Positions 22,042 to 32,407 of a stretch of DNA of 64,000 nt are shown in pieces. The number at the start of each line of letters is the position of its first letter. Position 1 is the first letter of the stretch. The position numbers and the translations under genes were made by a program. The notes beneath the pieces were generated by a model. That model saw only the letters and a list, made by a program, of their open reading frames with translations, ran no database searches and was not told the DNA's origin. The stretch comes from Conchocele bisecta. Its lineage: Eukaryota; Mollusca; Bivalvia; Lucinida; Thyasiridae. The DNA is taken from assembly GCA_029237695.1 (NCBI GenBank), contig CM055265.1, positions 218,291,679 to 218,355,678 on the forward strand, in the 5' to 3' direction.

Positions 22042-23523
22042 TTACCGAACAAAATTGTGATTTTCTGAGGTAGATGACGGGTTGTTGGGATCAAATGCAA
22101 AATCTAGGTTTGCGTCAATTGCCAATTCATGGCGGAGTAATTGTTCTACATCGTAATCGAGATCGAGCATACTGTCGGTGTCGATATCGGCGAGACTAGG
22201 GTTGCTGATATTGCGCGAGGCTTCCATTGCCTGGGGCAGTGGGTTCTGCGCATTATTCATCATCAGCTGGCTCATACTTACATTGTTACTCAAGTTAGTG
22301 GCAATTGGGCGTGTCTGCATCGGCGTCACTGAGTAAATGTTATTGAACTGCGTATATGTCTGTTGCTGGCTAACCAACTTCTGTTGTTGTTGTTGTTGTT
22401 GCTGATATGGTGGGGATGTCTGAGTGAGTGCGGCTCGCAGCAGGGAATCGTTTGGTGCCTCGAGGCACTGCTGCAGGAGGGACCGGCCATCAGCCATCTG
22501 TGGTTGTGGCTGGGGCTGCTGTGGGGGGCATACGGCCATCTGCTGTGGGGATCGCCGCAGCATCTGGGGCGACGGCATCTGACCCCCATAAGTGTGGCTG
22601 TAGTTCGACGGACTCAGCTGTGGCGAGCGCCCCGGGGAGTTGCGTTGTGTGTTAATGCCCAGTGCGTTCGATACCGGGCTTGACATCCGCTGCTGGGGAC
22701 TCAAACCCTGGCCTACAAGTAGGCCCACCTGATACGGGTCTCCATCCGTAAACATAGGCTGCTGCATGATGCTTGTCTGCTGTTTCGTGGCCATGTTTGT
22801 GTAGGTTCTGTTCTGCATGCCCATGTTCTGATCCAGATCTAATACTGTCGTCTGCTGGGGAACAGATTGCTGCATGTGATCGGTGTACGATGGTGGCGCA
22901 GGCAGGTTACCGTACTCGTCAAAACTGTTCTGGTTGTTATACTGACCCATACTCCCCCCAGACATCAGTTCCGGTTTGATAGTACTTCCCAGCATTTCTA
23001 TGTCTGTCCCTTCTGTGGACACAATCCCAAGATTTTTTGATTCACTCAAGTTGAGCCCTCCCACTAATGAATCAACGAGTGTGAATCCATCGGAGCTGCG
23101 ACTGAAGCTGTCTTCAACATCCAGCTCCCCTCCCCACGGGATGGGGGACATCGGGGGCACTTGTCCGTCGTGCAGGTCCGGCTCCACCGCCGCCTGTATC
23201 GGAGACAGTCGTCCACAACTACTCGCGTTTGACCCGGCCCGAGCACGGAACTCTGGGCTTAGACTAAACCCATACTGCAAGTCTAACAAATCATCCGACG
23301 CCAATGTTCCATTCTCCTGTGCTGCACGTATTGCTTCAACACGCTTTTTAAGGCGACCACGTTTCTTCTCCAAGTTTTTCGTTTCCATACTGCCGGCCCG
23401 TCGCCGTGGAGCCTTGCCGGGCTTGGCGTCCGGATTGAGTACCCACCAGGAGCTCTTACCCGTCCCTTCATTCTGTATCCGCATAAAGCGGCTGTGCAGT
23501 GACAAGTTGTGGCGGATAGAGTT
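22042..23523 (-). CDS. foxo: FOXO transcription factor, exon 2 (rest of forkhead domain to C terminus)
   Basis: Last coding exon, 493 codons plus TAA; with exon 1 it gives 607 residues, a usual invertebrate FOXO length. It opens after an ATTTCAG acceptor with [13 protein letters not shown], the recognition helix, completing the forkhead begun in exon 1. Wing 2 has SSWWVLNPD. Akt site 2 is RRRAGS (R154, R156, S159), followed by a basic nuclear-localisation stretch KKRGRLKKR (167-175). Akt site 3 is FRARAGS (R207, R209, S212) within the family pattern ending GRLSP. The middle is rich in Q, P, S and M and has an eight-glutamine run encoded by a CAA/CAG repeat near 22,380-22,405. The C-terminal activation motif [21 protein letters not shown] is recognisable. 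All three Akt sites and the open frame are intact, so the gene is probably functional. The long plus-strand frame at 22,976-23,527 is its shadow. Confidence 0.97.
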   Translation of the reverse strand, partial: NSIRHNLSLHSRFMRIQNEGTGKSSWWVLNPDAKPGKAPRRRAGSMETKNLEKKRGRLKKRVEAIRAAQENGTLASDDLLDLQYGFSLSPEFRARAGSNASSCGRLSPIQAAVEPDLHDGQVPPMSPIPWGGELDVEDSFSRSSDGFTLVDSLVGGLNLSESKNLGIVSTEGTDIEMLGSTIKPELMSGGSMGQYNNQNSFDEYGNLPAPPSYTDHMQQSVPQQTTVLDLDQNMGMQNRTYTNMATKQQTSIMQQPMFTDGDPYQVGLLVGQGLSPQQRMSSPVSNALGINTQRNSPGRSPQLSPSNYSHTYGGQMPSPQMLRRSPQQMAVCPPQQPQPQPQMADGRSLLQQCLEAPNDSLLRAALTQTSPPYQQQQQQQQKLVSQQQTYTQFNNIYSVTPMQTRPIATNLSNNVSMSQLMMNNAQNPLPQAMEASRNISNPSLADIDTDSMLDLDYDVEQLLRHELAIDANLDFAFDPNNPSSTSENHNFVR

Positions 23524-23678
23524 CTGAAATGACATCAAGATGATTTTGATTGATTTCTTATTGGTTGGCCATCAAGACAGCACCAAACTGAACTGAGCCA
23601 AGGTTAGGGGGTATAACCCTTTCACCCCTCAGGAACTCGTATGGACATTTCCATGTAGGCTTTTGAACTATTCCACTA

Positions 23679-24984
23679 CACAGGTGGAAGACTCAGACCT
23701 AGGACCCAATAATTGGCACATTTGAAAAACGCTACCCCACCCACCCATTTCAATACACTATACATTACAGTCTTTTCAAGGTGGGAATCACATTCGCAAA
23801 AATTCCATATTTTCGGGCTCGCTTAAAGACCATATATTTCGATTTTTCTGCTGACTTATGTCTGGTAATCGATAAATATCTTAGGTCTTCAAATATATAT
23901 ATTCACTTCAAGCATCTGCTTTTAGCATTTTGTTAGTTACGGGCAAATTAGCTACCAAAGAGAAGGCAATAATTGTATGTCCGAATAAATGTCACACATT
24001 TTTGTCAGCTGTAGAATCATAAATAATGTGTTAAATCACGCCCGTACGCAGGGGGGGGGGGGTGCGACGGGTGCGTTCGCACCCCTCTAAATTCGCCGAG
24101 GTCCGCTATTTTTCAAACAGTAATCTCAACAAATCTTGAAATGCATAAATATACAGGTAATTTGCATGAAAATATCACAATTTACCACCATTGAAATCCG
24201 AATTTAAATGACTTAAAATACAGGACAGTGCATTTCAGGCATCTAGGTTTAAAAAAATTCAGGGGGAGCATGCCCCAGGACCCCTCTATCGTACTCGCTC
24301 CACTACGTGGGGCTCGCCCCGGACGCACCCCCCAATAGAAAATCCTGCATACGGGCCTGTAAATCATGCTGAAATCCCATTAATTACAGTTTAAACATAT
24401 TGACGTGGATCACTGAAATAAACATCAAATGTTACAATTTGTGACTAATAAGTATCATCCACTAACCTTAAATTATCTAAAAAGTATTTTTGTTTTGATT
24501 TGCATCCCAACATTTCGACATAACCTTCAGTGAACTTTACTTTCGGATTTCCTTTGTTATATTCGCAGAATGATCACAATTACATCATGGGAAAACCCGA
24601 ACGGGAATATCATAAATAGTCCTAAATTAGTTCAACCAATCAGGTGGCGATGCGTGAAGCTGGTTGTGTAGGATTCTTTCGGACGGAGAAATATATTTGT
24701 AACTGTGGTAGCTAAAATGTAACTAATATACTAAACACAAATGTTTCAAGTGAATATATTTGGAGGCCTGAATGCATTATCTATTGCCAGAGACACAAGT
24801 CAGCAGAAAAATAGAAACTTGTTGTGTTTGAGCGAGCCCGAAACTAAGCCTGTCTAGGGAATTTTTCCAAGCTCTTGTCTACCTTGAAAAGACTGTAATG
24901 TATAGTGTATGAAAATGGTTGGGTGGGGTAAGATTTTTCAATTCAGTCAATTATTGAGCCCTAGGTCCGATTCTTCCACCTGTG
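23679..24984. mobile_element. hAT-like foldback element, 1.3 kb, in FOXO intron
   Basis: Ends CACAGGTGGAAGACTCAGAC and TTCTTCCACCTGTG. TTCCACTA lies directly outside both ends (23,671-23,678 and 24,985-24,992), a perfect 8-bp duplication. The arms stay complementary for roughly 250-300 bp (for example GGGCTCGCT...TTTTTCTGCTGACTT against AAGTCAGCAGAAAAATAG...GAGCGAGCCC). The middle contains another small element at about 24,030-24,360. No transposase frame. Confidence 0.75.
24035..24359. mobile_element. Small CGCCCGTACGCAGG element nested in the foldback
   Basis: CACGCCCGTACGCAGG and, inward from the right, CAGGCCCGTATGCAGG are imperfect inverted ends of about 16 bp. TAAAT or TAAATCA is present on both sides. 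The interior is G-rich on the left (a run of 12 G). A related start, CAGGCCCGTAGCCAG, occurs at 46,811 next to the Polinton-like element. Confidence 0.5.
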
Positions 24985-24992
24985 TTCCACTA

Positions 24993-26310
24993 TTCAGAAA
25001 AGAGTTCTTTTGTCGAAAATAACCGTGCAGATCCTGATGAGATGGCTCGTTATGAGCCAGCTTATCTGGATCTACACTGTTTGCAAACATTATCATAGAA
25101 TGGTAATCAAAATCGTGACATGCACAATGTATGCACCTCACCAGAGGCTAGATGCATAGAATTGCCAAGGAGTTTCATAAATCTCATATCAAATAGTTAC
25201 ACATTTAAGATTCCATTTATCACATGACTTCTCTCTCAAAAGAGCAGAACATTTGAGAAGGTACGCGTGCCATTGACTATTTTTCGCATCAAGCTGAAAA
25301 TCACCAATAATAATCAAAGTACTGAAAGTACTGAACATAGGGTACTACAAGAATTCCGCCACGGAAGCGGTGTCGTGCCTGAAAATGCCTTGTCGGTACA
25401 AAACAATGTTGTAGCAGGATTTTTGTTAAAGTTTCTGCATTACTTTGACATCGCCATGTTTACTTCTGTTTTGTGAATGAAATAGTTGGCCCCGGATCGA
25501 GTATATTAAAACATACAAATGACGTCATTGGGGAAACCGCTGACAAAATGTTCTATGTATGGAAGCCCAAACGTGTTAGAATTCTTTTTTTGTCGTATTT
25601 TCAGTACTTGCATTAATATGGGTATTAATCTACGCTGGATGTGTTATACTGTCATTAATTTGTTCCCTGACTGTAATTTATCAGTTACTGACTTATTGAC
25701 CCCCTTCCCTGAACGTAGAATTGACACTCATGTTGGCATGTATTGGCCACCATAGACAAATGTCAATCAGGCAGAATTCGGGAATGTCACTAAAATCCGC
25801 TGTAAATCCATCCATAGAATGAGGATTAACATCAGTTAGACCCACACGACACGTGCAAGTTTTGTTGTGACACAATCGCGATCATTAAAAAAATCTGGGT
25901 CAACAGGTAGCTGTAACCCCTTGATATCGTTTGTGTGTTGAACACGTGTTTATCCGGTGGAGAGTATTCGGAGCGGAGTTAACTCTGCCGAAAACTACAG
26001 CCTGTTACTAAATTTAGCGATGACCACACGATTTGTGACGCAAATGGGGGCTAATAACAACTTGAACGCGTAACAAAATAATCCGATGTATTTTTGTACG
26101 TAGAACATCCGTTGTTGATATTGTTCAGTGCAAGTAGTTTTTCATAATATTATTTTCAATTAGCGGCGTATGACAGTTAAACGTTGAGTAACACAATGCA
26201 TTTTGTTGTTATGGTTATTCCAAGATATCACTACGGACTAGCCCATCGAGGGGGGTCTGGGGTGTGGCTAACTGTCCGACGCGATTCCAATACATAGGCT
26301 ACCCTATGTA
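24993..26310. other. Intron stretch with one old repeat, no gene
   Basis: Contains one copy of the GCAGATCCTGAT...GGATCTACACTG repeat (25,025-25,080). Short frames (25,267-25,476; 25,519-25,755) show no family features. Confidence 0.45.
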
Positions 26311-26401
26311 AAAACAAGAGTTGTCAGAAGACAACGAAGCGAGCCTGGTAGTGCTTTAATTTAACGAATATCAAGAAACTGTGTGAAAGGAAACAGAAAT
26401 A

Positions 26402-27300
26402 AAACAAGAAATGAGGATGCCACCTGCAGCATATTTGAGAAACTGTGACAAAGTGGTTAAGTCATTTAAGTAACCTGGTGAAGGTCAAAAGGCGAAGGTC
26501 ATATAAATTATGAAAAGGCAGGTGTGGCACACATACCAATGAATGAAGTGTTGAAGTATTGAAGCGATTAAGCAACTTATGTAGATGATATGGCCAGTTT
26601 GAGAAACTGTGACGAACTGGTTAACCAAAATTGTTAAGCCATTTAAGTAACCTGGTGAAGGTCAAAAGGCGAAGGTGATATAAATTATGAAAAGGCAGGT
26701 GTGGCACACATACCAATGAATGAAGTGTTGAAGTATTGAAGCAATTAAGCAACTTATGTAGATGATATGGGCAGTTTGAGAAACTGTGACGAACTGGTTA
26801 AGCAAAATTGTTAAGTCATTTAAGTAACCTGGTGAAGGTCAAAAGGCGAAGGTCATATAAATTATGAAAAGGCAGGTGTGGCATAGATACCAATGAATGA
26901 AGTGTTGAAGTATTGAAGCGATTAAGCAACTTATGTAGATGATATGGCCAGTTTGAGAAACTGTGATTAACTGGTTAACCAAAATTGTTAAGTCATTTAA
27001 GTAACCTGGTGAAGGTCAAAAGGCGAAGGTCATATAAATTATGAAAAGGCAGGTGTGGCACACATACAAATGAATGAAATGTTGAAGTATTGAAGAGATT
27101 AAGCAACTTATGTAGATGCTATGGCCAGTTTGAGAAACTGTGACAAAGTGGTTAACCGAAAAGTGTGACGGACGGACAGACGGACAGACGGACGTTCTTA
27201 CATTAGGGTACTTATGTGGCTTAGCCCGGACGGACGGACAGACGGACAGACGGTACAAACACTATATGCCACTCGTTTCTTCGAAACCCGGTGGCATAAA
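26402..27300. mobile_element. HINE/pearl-like element with four 178-bp core units
   Basis: Starts CAAGAAATGAGGATGCCACC. The core (landmark GTAACCTGGTGAAGGTCAAA) starts at about 26,470, 26,648, 26,826 and 27,004, exactly 178 bp apart. Then come two ACGG/ACAG microsatellites (27,170 and 27,228) and an end ACCCGGTGGCATAAAA. ATGCCACC at the left pairs with GGTGGCAT at the right as the sub-terminal stem. It sits inside another element whose head CAAGAGTTGTCAGAAGACAA is at 26,315 and whose body resumes after 27,546. Confidence 0.75.
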
Positions 27301-27546
27301 AAACAAGAAATGCGTCTGTCGAACGCGGATGCCACCTGCAGCATATTTGAGAAACTGTGACAAATTGGTTAACTGAAAAGTGTGACGGACGGACGGAGGA
27401 CGGACGTTCTTACAGTACTAAGTCCATAACCCTGTGGGGCTACCCACATAAGTACCCTAATGTGTGCCCGGACAGACGGACGGACGGACAGACGGACGGT
27501 CCAAACACTATATGCCACCCGTTTCTTCGAAACCCGGTGGCATAAA
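27301..27546. mobile_element. Short copy of the ATGCCACC HINE family
   Basis: CAAGAAATGCGTCTGTCGAA through GGATGCCACCTGCAGC, a single partial core, ACGG microsatellites, and the end AACCCGGTGGCATAAAA. It directly follows the longer copy, head to tail, with nothing in between. Confidence 0.72.
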
Positions 27547-27990
27547 AATTCCCCCAATGTTAAGTTTGCACGCTAAGATTGTGACCTTCACCTTGGGGTT
27601 AGCGAAACATTAGAGGAAGGGATGTGTAAAATATGAAGAAGAGCGGTGAAAGGAAACAGAAACTATAAAAAAATCGCCCCAATGTTAAGTTTGTGAAAGC
27701 AATAAGATTGTGACATTGACCTAGGGGTTAATGGGGGTCTGATGGTCTTGGATTTGACATGGCATGATAGAGAACCATTAGAGGAAGGCATGTATGAAAT
27801 ATCAAGAAGTAAGGTAAAATTTAAGGAAACAGAAATTATAACAAATTTCCCCCAACGTTAAGTTTATGAAAGCACTAAATCTGTGAACTTGACTTTGGGG
27901 TTAGCGGAGGGTCTGAGCGACGTCCAACGTTAAGTTTTTGAATTTTTGAGGATGGATGGACAGTCGCTGCCTTTGACGCCAGGTGTATGC
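27547..27990. repeat. Body of an interrupted HINE-like element
   Basis: Repeats of about 170 bp with landmarks CCCCCAATGTTAAGTTT, TTGTGACCTTCACCTTGGGG and GGAAACAGAAACTATAA. GAAAGGAAACAGAAATAAAA at 26,385-26,403 appears to be the left half of the unit interrupted by the two ATGCCACC elements. Confidence 0.55.
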
Positions 27991-27992
27991 CA

Positions 27993-28335
27993 CAGGGCTC
28001 CAGATAAGGAATTAGTAAGTGAGTATTGTCACTCCATCATTTCTGAAGCAATTGGGTATTTCAACATTTTAATTGGGTAAAATAAAATCACACTACTGTT
28101 TACACATCAACGACAGCAATTATTGAATAGTTTGCTTCGAAATGTGTTGTGTTTTCATGGAAAATAAGAAAAATATGCTATATTTGTGGTCTGTTTATTG
28201 TTTTCTGCAGCATGATAGAGGTACCACAATTTTTTTATTGCTTTTTGATCAATACACGCCACTTCTGATTTCAATTGGGTTTTTGGCAATTTTAATTGGG
28301 TATTTAAGCAAATAAGCAACTTATCTGGAGCCCTG
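27993..28335. mobile_element. CAGGGCTCCAGATAAG MITE, intron copy
   Basis: Same family as 21,082-21,444, with perfect 16-bp ends (CAGGGCTCCAGATAAG/CTTATCTGGAGCCCTG). A fragment of a third copy (AATTGGGTATTTAAGCAAAT...GGAGCTCTG) lies at 28,638-28,682. Confidence 0.7.
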
Positions 28336-28339
28336 ATGG

Positions 28340-29330
28340 CCATGTTACACTGTCTTACACAGAACCACCACCTGATTTTAGAACTACAAGTATGACAGCG
28401 TACGTTTCCACAAACATCCTGCAAACACAATGTTTATAATAGCAACATAAGTCCATAAAACAAACAATGTTCCTTATTTCATCAAATACAGCATACATTG
28501 TAAATCATCTGTGTACATGTAATTGTAAGATAGCCTATATCTGTCTGTGACTTGAGAAATGGGCTTATGGGTTTTGCGACCAGCGTAGATCCAGATCAGC
28601 CTGTGCGGATCTGATCAGGATCTGCACTGGTCGCCATTCCAATTGGGTATTTAAGCAAATACGCAGCTTACTTGGAGCTCTGATGCCATAGCACTACTTC
28701 CTTCAGAAGGCGTGCTAAAAATGAAGTGTTCAATTGATTTTTATGCAAGCGCTAGCTAAGAAGTATACATACAACCAACATCCAAATTTGAGTTCTTACA
28801 CATTTTATGCAAATTAGCTAATGTCAGTCTCAGCACATATGTTGCAGGTTGAACTTTTTAAAAACATGGGTCTTACGCCATAACAAATATTCTCCAACAA
28901 CTTAGCTTGATCGCCTTATCAGTGTGATAAATCTTTTATTTGCTTTTTTGTGCTAAATTTATGTTAATGCAAATGTTTCCGTAGTTTAAGGGTGCGACAA
29001 TTAACCGCCATACTCGATTATTTGTGATTCTTAACTCCATGGTTCGGTGCAGAAATACAATCTTGCGGTTTTCCAAAAATCTATTTTTGAACTAGTTCTT
29101 GTTGTTGCTTTCCATTCTAGATTAATTATTAGTCTATGTGTCAGCCACAAACACATACTGCGAAGAATTTCAGGACGTTCAGTCCTTTAATAAGTTATAC
29201 TGGTATGCATGTGCAACGAAGCTCGACAACACTGACGCAGACGCTGACGACAGATGCCGGGGGTATGCTATTGGCTCTTCCAGCACTTCGTGCAGGCGAG
29301 CTAGAAACTGAATTATCTTGGTGCCCCACT
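28340..29330. other. Intron stretch with a GATCAGACTGTG-type repeat
   Basis: Apart from a repeat copy at 28,545-28,640 (GCGACCAGCGTAGATCCAGA...GGATCTGCACTGGTCGCC) and the MITE fragment that follows it, no gene or repeat is recognised. Confidence 0.45.
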
Positions 29331-29332
29331 CT

Positions 29333-29551
29333 TTAACCAACCCTAAAAAGACTGGCACCAAACATTGTCTTCTGTTGCTGTTTCGTAATTTGTCTTCTGT
29401 CTTTCTATCAAGACATGGTTTGACAGTACTTTAGAATCATTTCCATTGGAAATGATTCTAAAGTAATGTCAATGCATGATTTTGACGAGAAAAAATAGAA
29501 AATAAAACAAACAGCAGACGACAAAATGTAATGCAGCATTATAAGGGTTAA
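29333..29551. mobile_element. piggyBac-like hairpin MITE
   Basis: Runs from TTAACCAACCCT through a palindrome TTTAGAATCATTTCC/GGAAATGATTCTAAA to AAGGGTTAA. It shares its right TTAA with the next copy. Confidence 0.6.
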
Positions 29552-29719
29552 CGCGGGAGACAAAAACTGTCATCTGCTGTTTTTCATTTTTGCGTTAATT
29601 CTTAACAAAAAAACAAAGACGATTCTCATGCGCTGCCAAAACAGGTTTTTATCGAGAAATATTGAAAATAAAACATTTCCAGCAGACGACAACATTTAAT
29701 TCAGCGTAGTAAGGGTTAA
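29548..29719. mobile_element. piggyBac-like hairpin MITE sharing a TTAA with its neighbour
   Basis: Runs from TTAACGCGGGAGAC to AGTAAGGGTTAA. The interior has the GTCATCTGCTG/CAGCAGACGAC arms and a degraded centre. Two copies back to back with a single TTAA suggest insertion of one at the end of the other. Confidence 0.6.
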
Positions 29720-30166
29720 CACAGTAGCACTGCCTGATTTGTCGATTGATGCTATCTTGACTGCTTACCCTGTAGACAGCCAGTACATATTCCAAGGCTT
29801 AAGGTAATCAATAACATTATTCCCAGGCAGATAATTGGTTGCCATGACATTTTTGCAGCTACACGAAGCATTGTACTCAAGTATCACACTTTGTAACCCT
29901 ACATCTCCCACCCCGGGAACTGTTGGCCTGTATATGACTGGTCACTGGAGGAATTGTGTTTTTGCATGTACGACCTTCAGTAGCGTAGCCAGGTTCTTGC
30001 TGACGGATGTGTGAATTTTGGATTGAGTTTGGAAAGGGGTGTGGGAGCATCGTTCACGGGAAAAAATATTCTACATTCAATTTCCTTGATTACAGGGCCT
30101 GAAAATAGTACTGGTCCGAGGTCCTGGACCTGCAATTTTTAATGTCGGACCTTTGTATTTTACAAG
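29720..30166. other. Intron stretch, nothing recognised
   Basis: No coding features or evident repeat, except a TCGGACC-rich stretch that resumes beyond the small HINE at 30,309-30,600 (GGACCTGCAATTTTTAATGTCGGACC before, TCCGCCGGACCTG after). The small HINE is therefore inserted in an older unit. Confidence 0.4.
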
Positions 30167-30308
30167 CAACAAGAAATGCGTCTGTCGAACGCGGATGCCA
30201 CCTGCAGCATATTTGAGAAACTGTGGTTAACCGAAAAGTGTGACGGACGGACGGACGGACGGTCCAAACACTATATGCCACCCGTTTCTTCGAAACCCGG
30301 TGGCATAA
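30167..30308. mobile_element. Minimal copy of the ATGCCACC HINE family (142 bp)
   Basis: CAAGAAATGCGTCTGTCGAA, a short core remnant, (ACGG) repeats, then AACCCGGTGGCATAAAA. It keeps just both ends and the microsatellite, showing which parts define the family. Confidence 0.72.
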
Positions 30309-30714
30309 AAAGTCCGCCGGACCTGTGATAAAATTGAAACTGTGATCATCATTCAGTGCCGATGCTAAATCCGTTCTGATTATATCGTCTTACAGATAAT
30401 TTTTGGTGACACAGTTGAGCATTTACACATGGTGTGACTAGTCATTTAGTATGAAACGGACACATATTTCTACCATTTTTCTTGCGATTATCCTCTCGGA
30501 CCGTCCAAAAAATTCCTCGGACCGTCAAAAAAATTCCTCAGACCGTTAACATTTTTCCTTGTTAGGTCCCGGACTTACTGGGAAAAGCTGCTATTTTCAA
30601 GCCCTGTTGAATATAGTGATCTTAAGATGCCGAGGCATTTGACCGTAACATGATCATGGGAATGTGCTAAAGTTAGCATCACAAAAACATTCAAAGAATA
30701 GCATGCTTAAAACA

Positions 30715-31640
30715 TGAAAAATGTCAAGGTAAATGGCGGCATGAGGGTGTTCTGAATGATCACATGTATCAAGTGTCCAAATATTAAATATTGAAGCAAT
30801 ATGTAAGTAATATTAAAGTTATATCATGATGAAGAAACTTGAACAAACTTTTTGATGCAATAAAATGGCTAAGTGTTTCTGCAATCATGTGAAGGTAAAA
30901 AATGTCAAGGTCATGTTAATGGTGGCATGAGTGTGTTCATAATGCTCACATGACGAAGCTTGTACAAACATTTTGACATTTCGGATGACAACGGAAAAAG
31001 CGGCCACAATAGTAGCAACTTCTGCTAAAGCAGGCACGACAAAAACGTATGTTAAAGTACATAGAAAATGGATGCCCAATGTACTGCTTTGATCGTAAAA
31101 GAGGCAAAATTCCAAGTCCAAAAGGAGTTGATAATCCATGGCTCAGTGTCAAAGCAAAAATCGAAATTCACTTTGTGCATCTAAACACCATAAAGGAGCT
31201 AAATACCAAGCATCAAGCCTTCAGCTATTACGGTTTAGAAATTTTACAAGTTACAAGACAAAATATTGAAAAGGGGGAGATAATCCATGACCCGAGGGTC
31301 AAATGAAATCAAAATAAACTTTGCGTATCTACTCATCATAATGAAGCTACATACCAAGTTTCAGGTCTGTAGCTAGTACGGTTTAAGTTTTACGATTTAC
31401 AAAGCAAATTTGGAGAATATAATTAAACAAGAGTTGTCAGAGGAAAACGAAGCGAGCGATCGGTGGCAGCAAAGGAACCGAGGGCACATTTGAAAACACA
31501 ACGTGCTGGATAAGGTAAAGAAAATTTATGAGCCATTTACAAGAGCGTGTTAAGGTTTCAAGCTTGGTGAAGGATGGACGGATGGAAGTACGGACTAGGG
31601 TAACACTAAATGCCCCCTCCACTAAACGAGCTTTGATAGT
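30715..31640. repeat. Diverged HINE-like core repeats and a CAAGAGTTGTCAGAGGAAAA head
   Basis: AAAATGTCAAGGTCATGTTAATGG-type units at 30,720-30,960, a degraded stretch to 31,420, then a head CAAGAGTTGTCAGAGGAAAA at 31,430. No gene; the plus-strand frame at 31,049-31,306 has no family features. Confidence 0.5.
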
Positions 31641-32336
31641 AAAACAATGTGCCGACTAGATCTCGCTAGCGGGCGCAACAAAACCAAGAGGGTCATGATG
31701 GCCCTAATTCGCTCACCTGACTCCATGAACACCAGAGGAGAATGTGACATTGAGTTCATATGTGTTTTAACAAAATTGTGCTATTTTTAGATGGCGGTCA
31801 TCTTGGATTAAGCGATGACTCTCATTTTACCAAGTTTGGCCAGCATATCAGCCATGAGGTTCCCGAGAAAAAGACGTTCAAAATCTTGAATAAATGGACC
31901 TTTTGGAGGCCATCATGAATGACATAATCATCCGATTCCGACAAATATTGCACCAGAGCAATCGCCCCATCGATACCTTCAATTTGATATATGACATGAG
32001 CATATTTGGTAAAAAATAAAATTTGAAAGGCTTCACCCATGGACCATAACTGAAGTTTGTTTTTATAGCAATGAACAACGGATTTCGAGAGAATAAAGTC
32101 ATGTATTAAGTTTCATGATGACTGTAATACTGAATAAACCCTCATCATCTTATTTTACTGGTGTTACACGGAACATTCCGTGACATTCCGTGTCTGTAGC
32201 CTATTTCACAAACATTGCAAAGTATACTTTTCTAGCAAAGTATACTTTGAGGGAGTAATCATTTATTTTTCCAGAAATGCATTATTTCATATAGAACTAA
32301 CGACTGCATATATTTGATGATTAAAAGTATGCAGAA
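31641..32336. other. Intron stretch, nothing recognised
   Basis: A stretch without coding features. It includes diverged repeat-like text (CCAAGAGGGTCATGATGGCC at 31,685) common in repeat-derived DNA. The hairpin at 32,337 follows. Confidence 0.4.
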
Positions 32337-32407
32337 TTATTATACTGAATTGATTACATTATCACAGCCAAAATGGCTGTGATAATGTAATAAATTCAGT
32401 ATAATAA
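32337..32407. repeat. Near-perfect hairpin (34-bp arms, 3-base loop) abutting a HINE insertion
   Basis: The arms TTATTATACTGAATTGATTA... and their inverted copy differ at one position; the loop is AAA. The HINE head begins at the very next base (32,408). It may be half of a hairpin MITE that served as a target, or the hairpin may have favoured insertion. Confidence 0.75.

Noticed and set aside
22976..23527. 183-residue plus-strand frame in FOXO exon 2
   Set aside because: Antisense shadow of the conserved forkhead and linker coding sequence.
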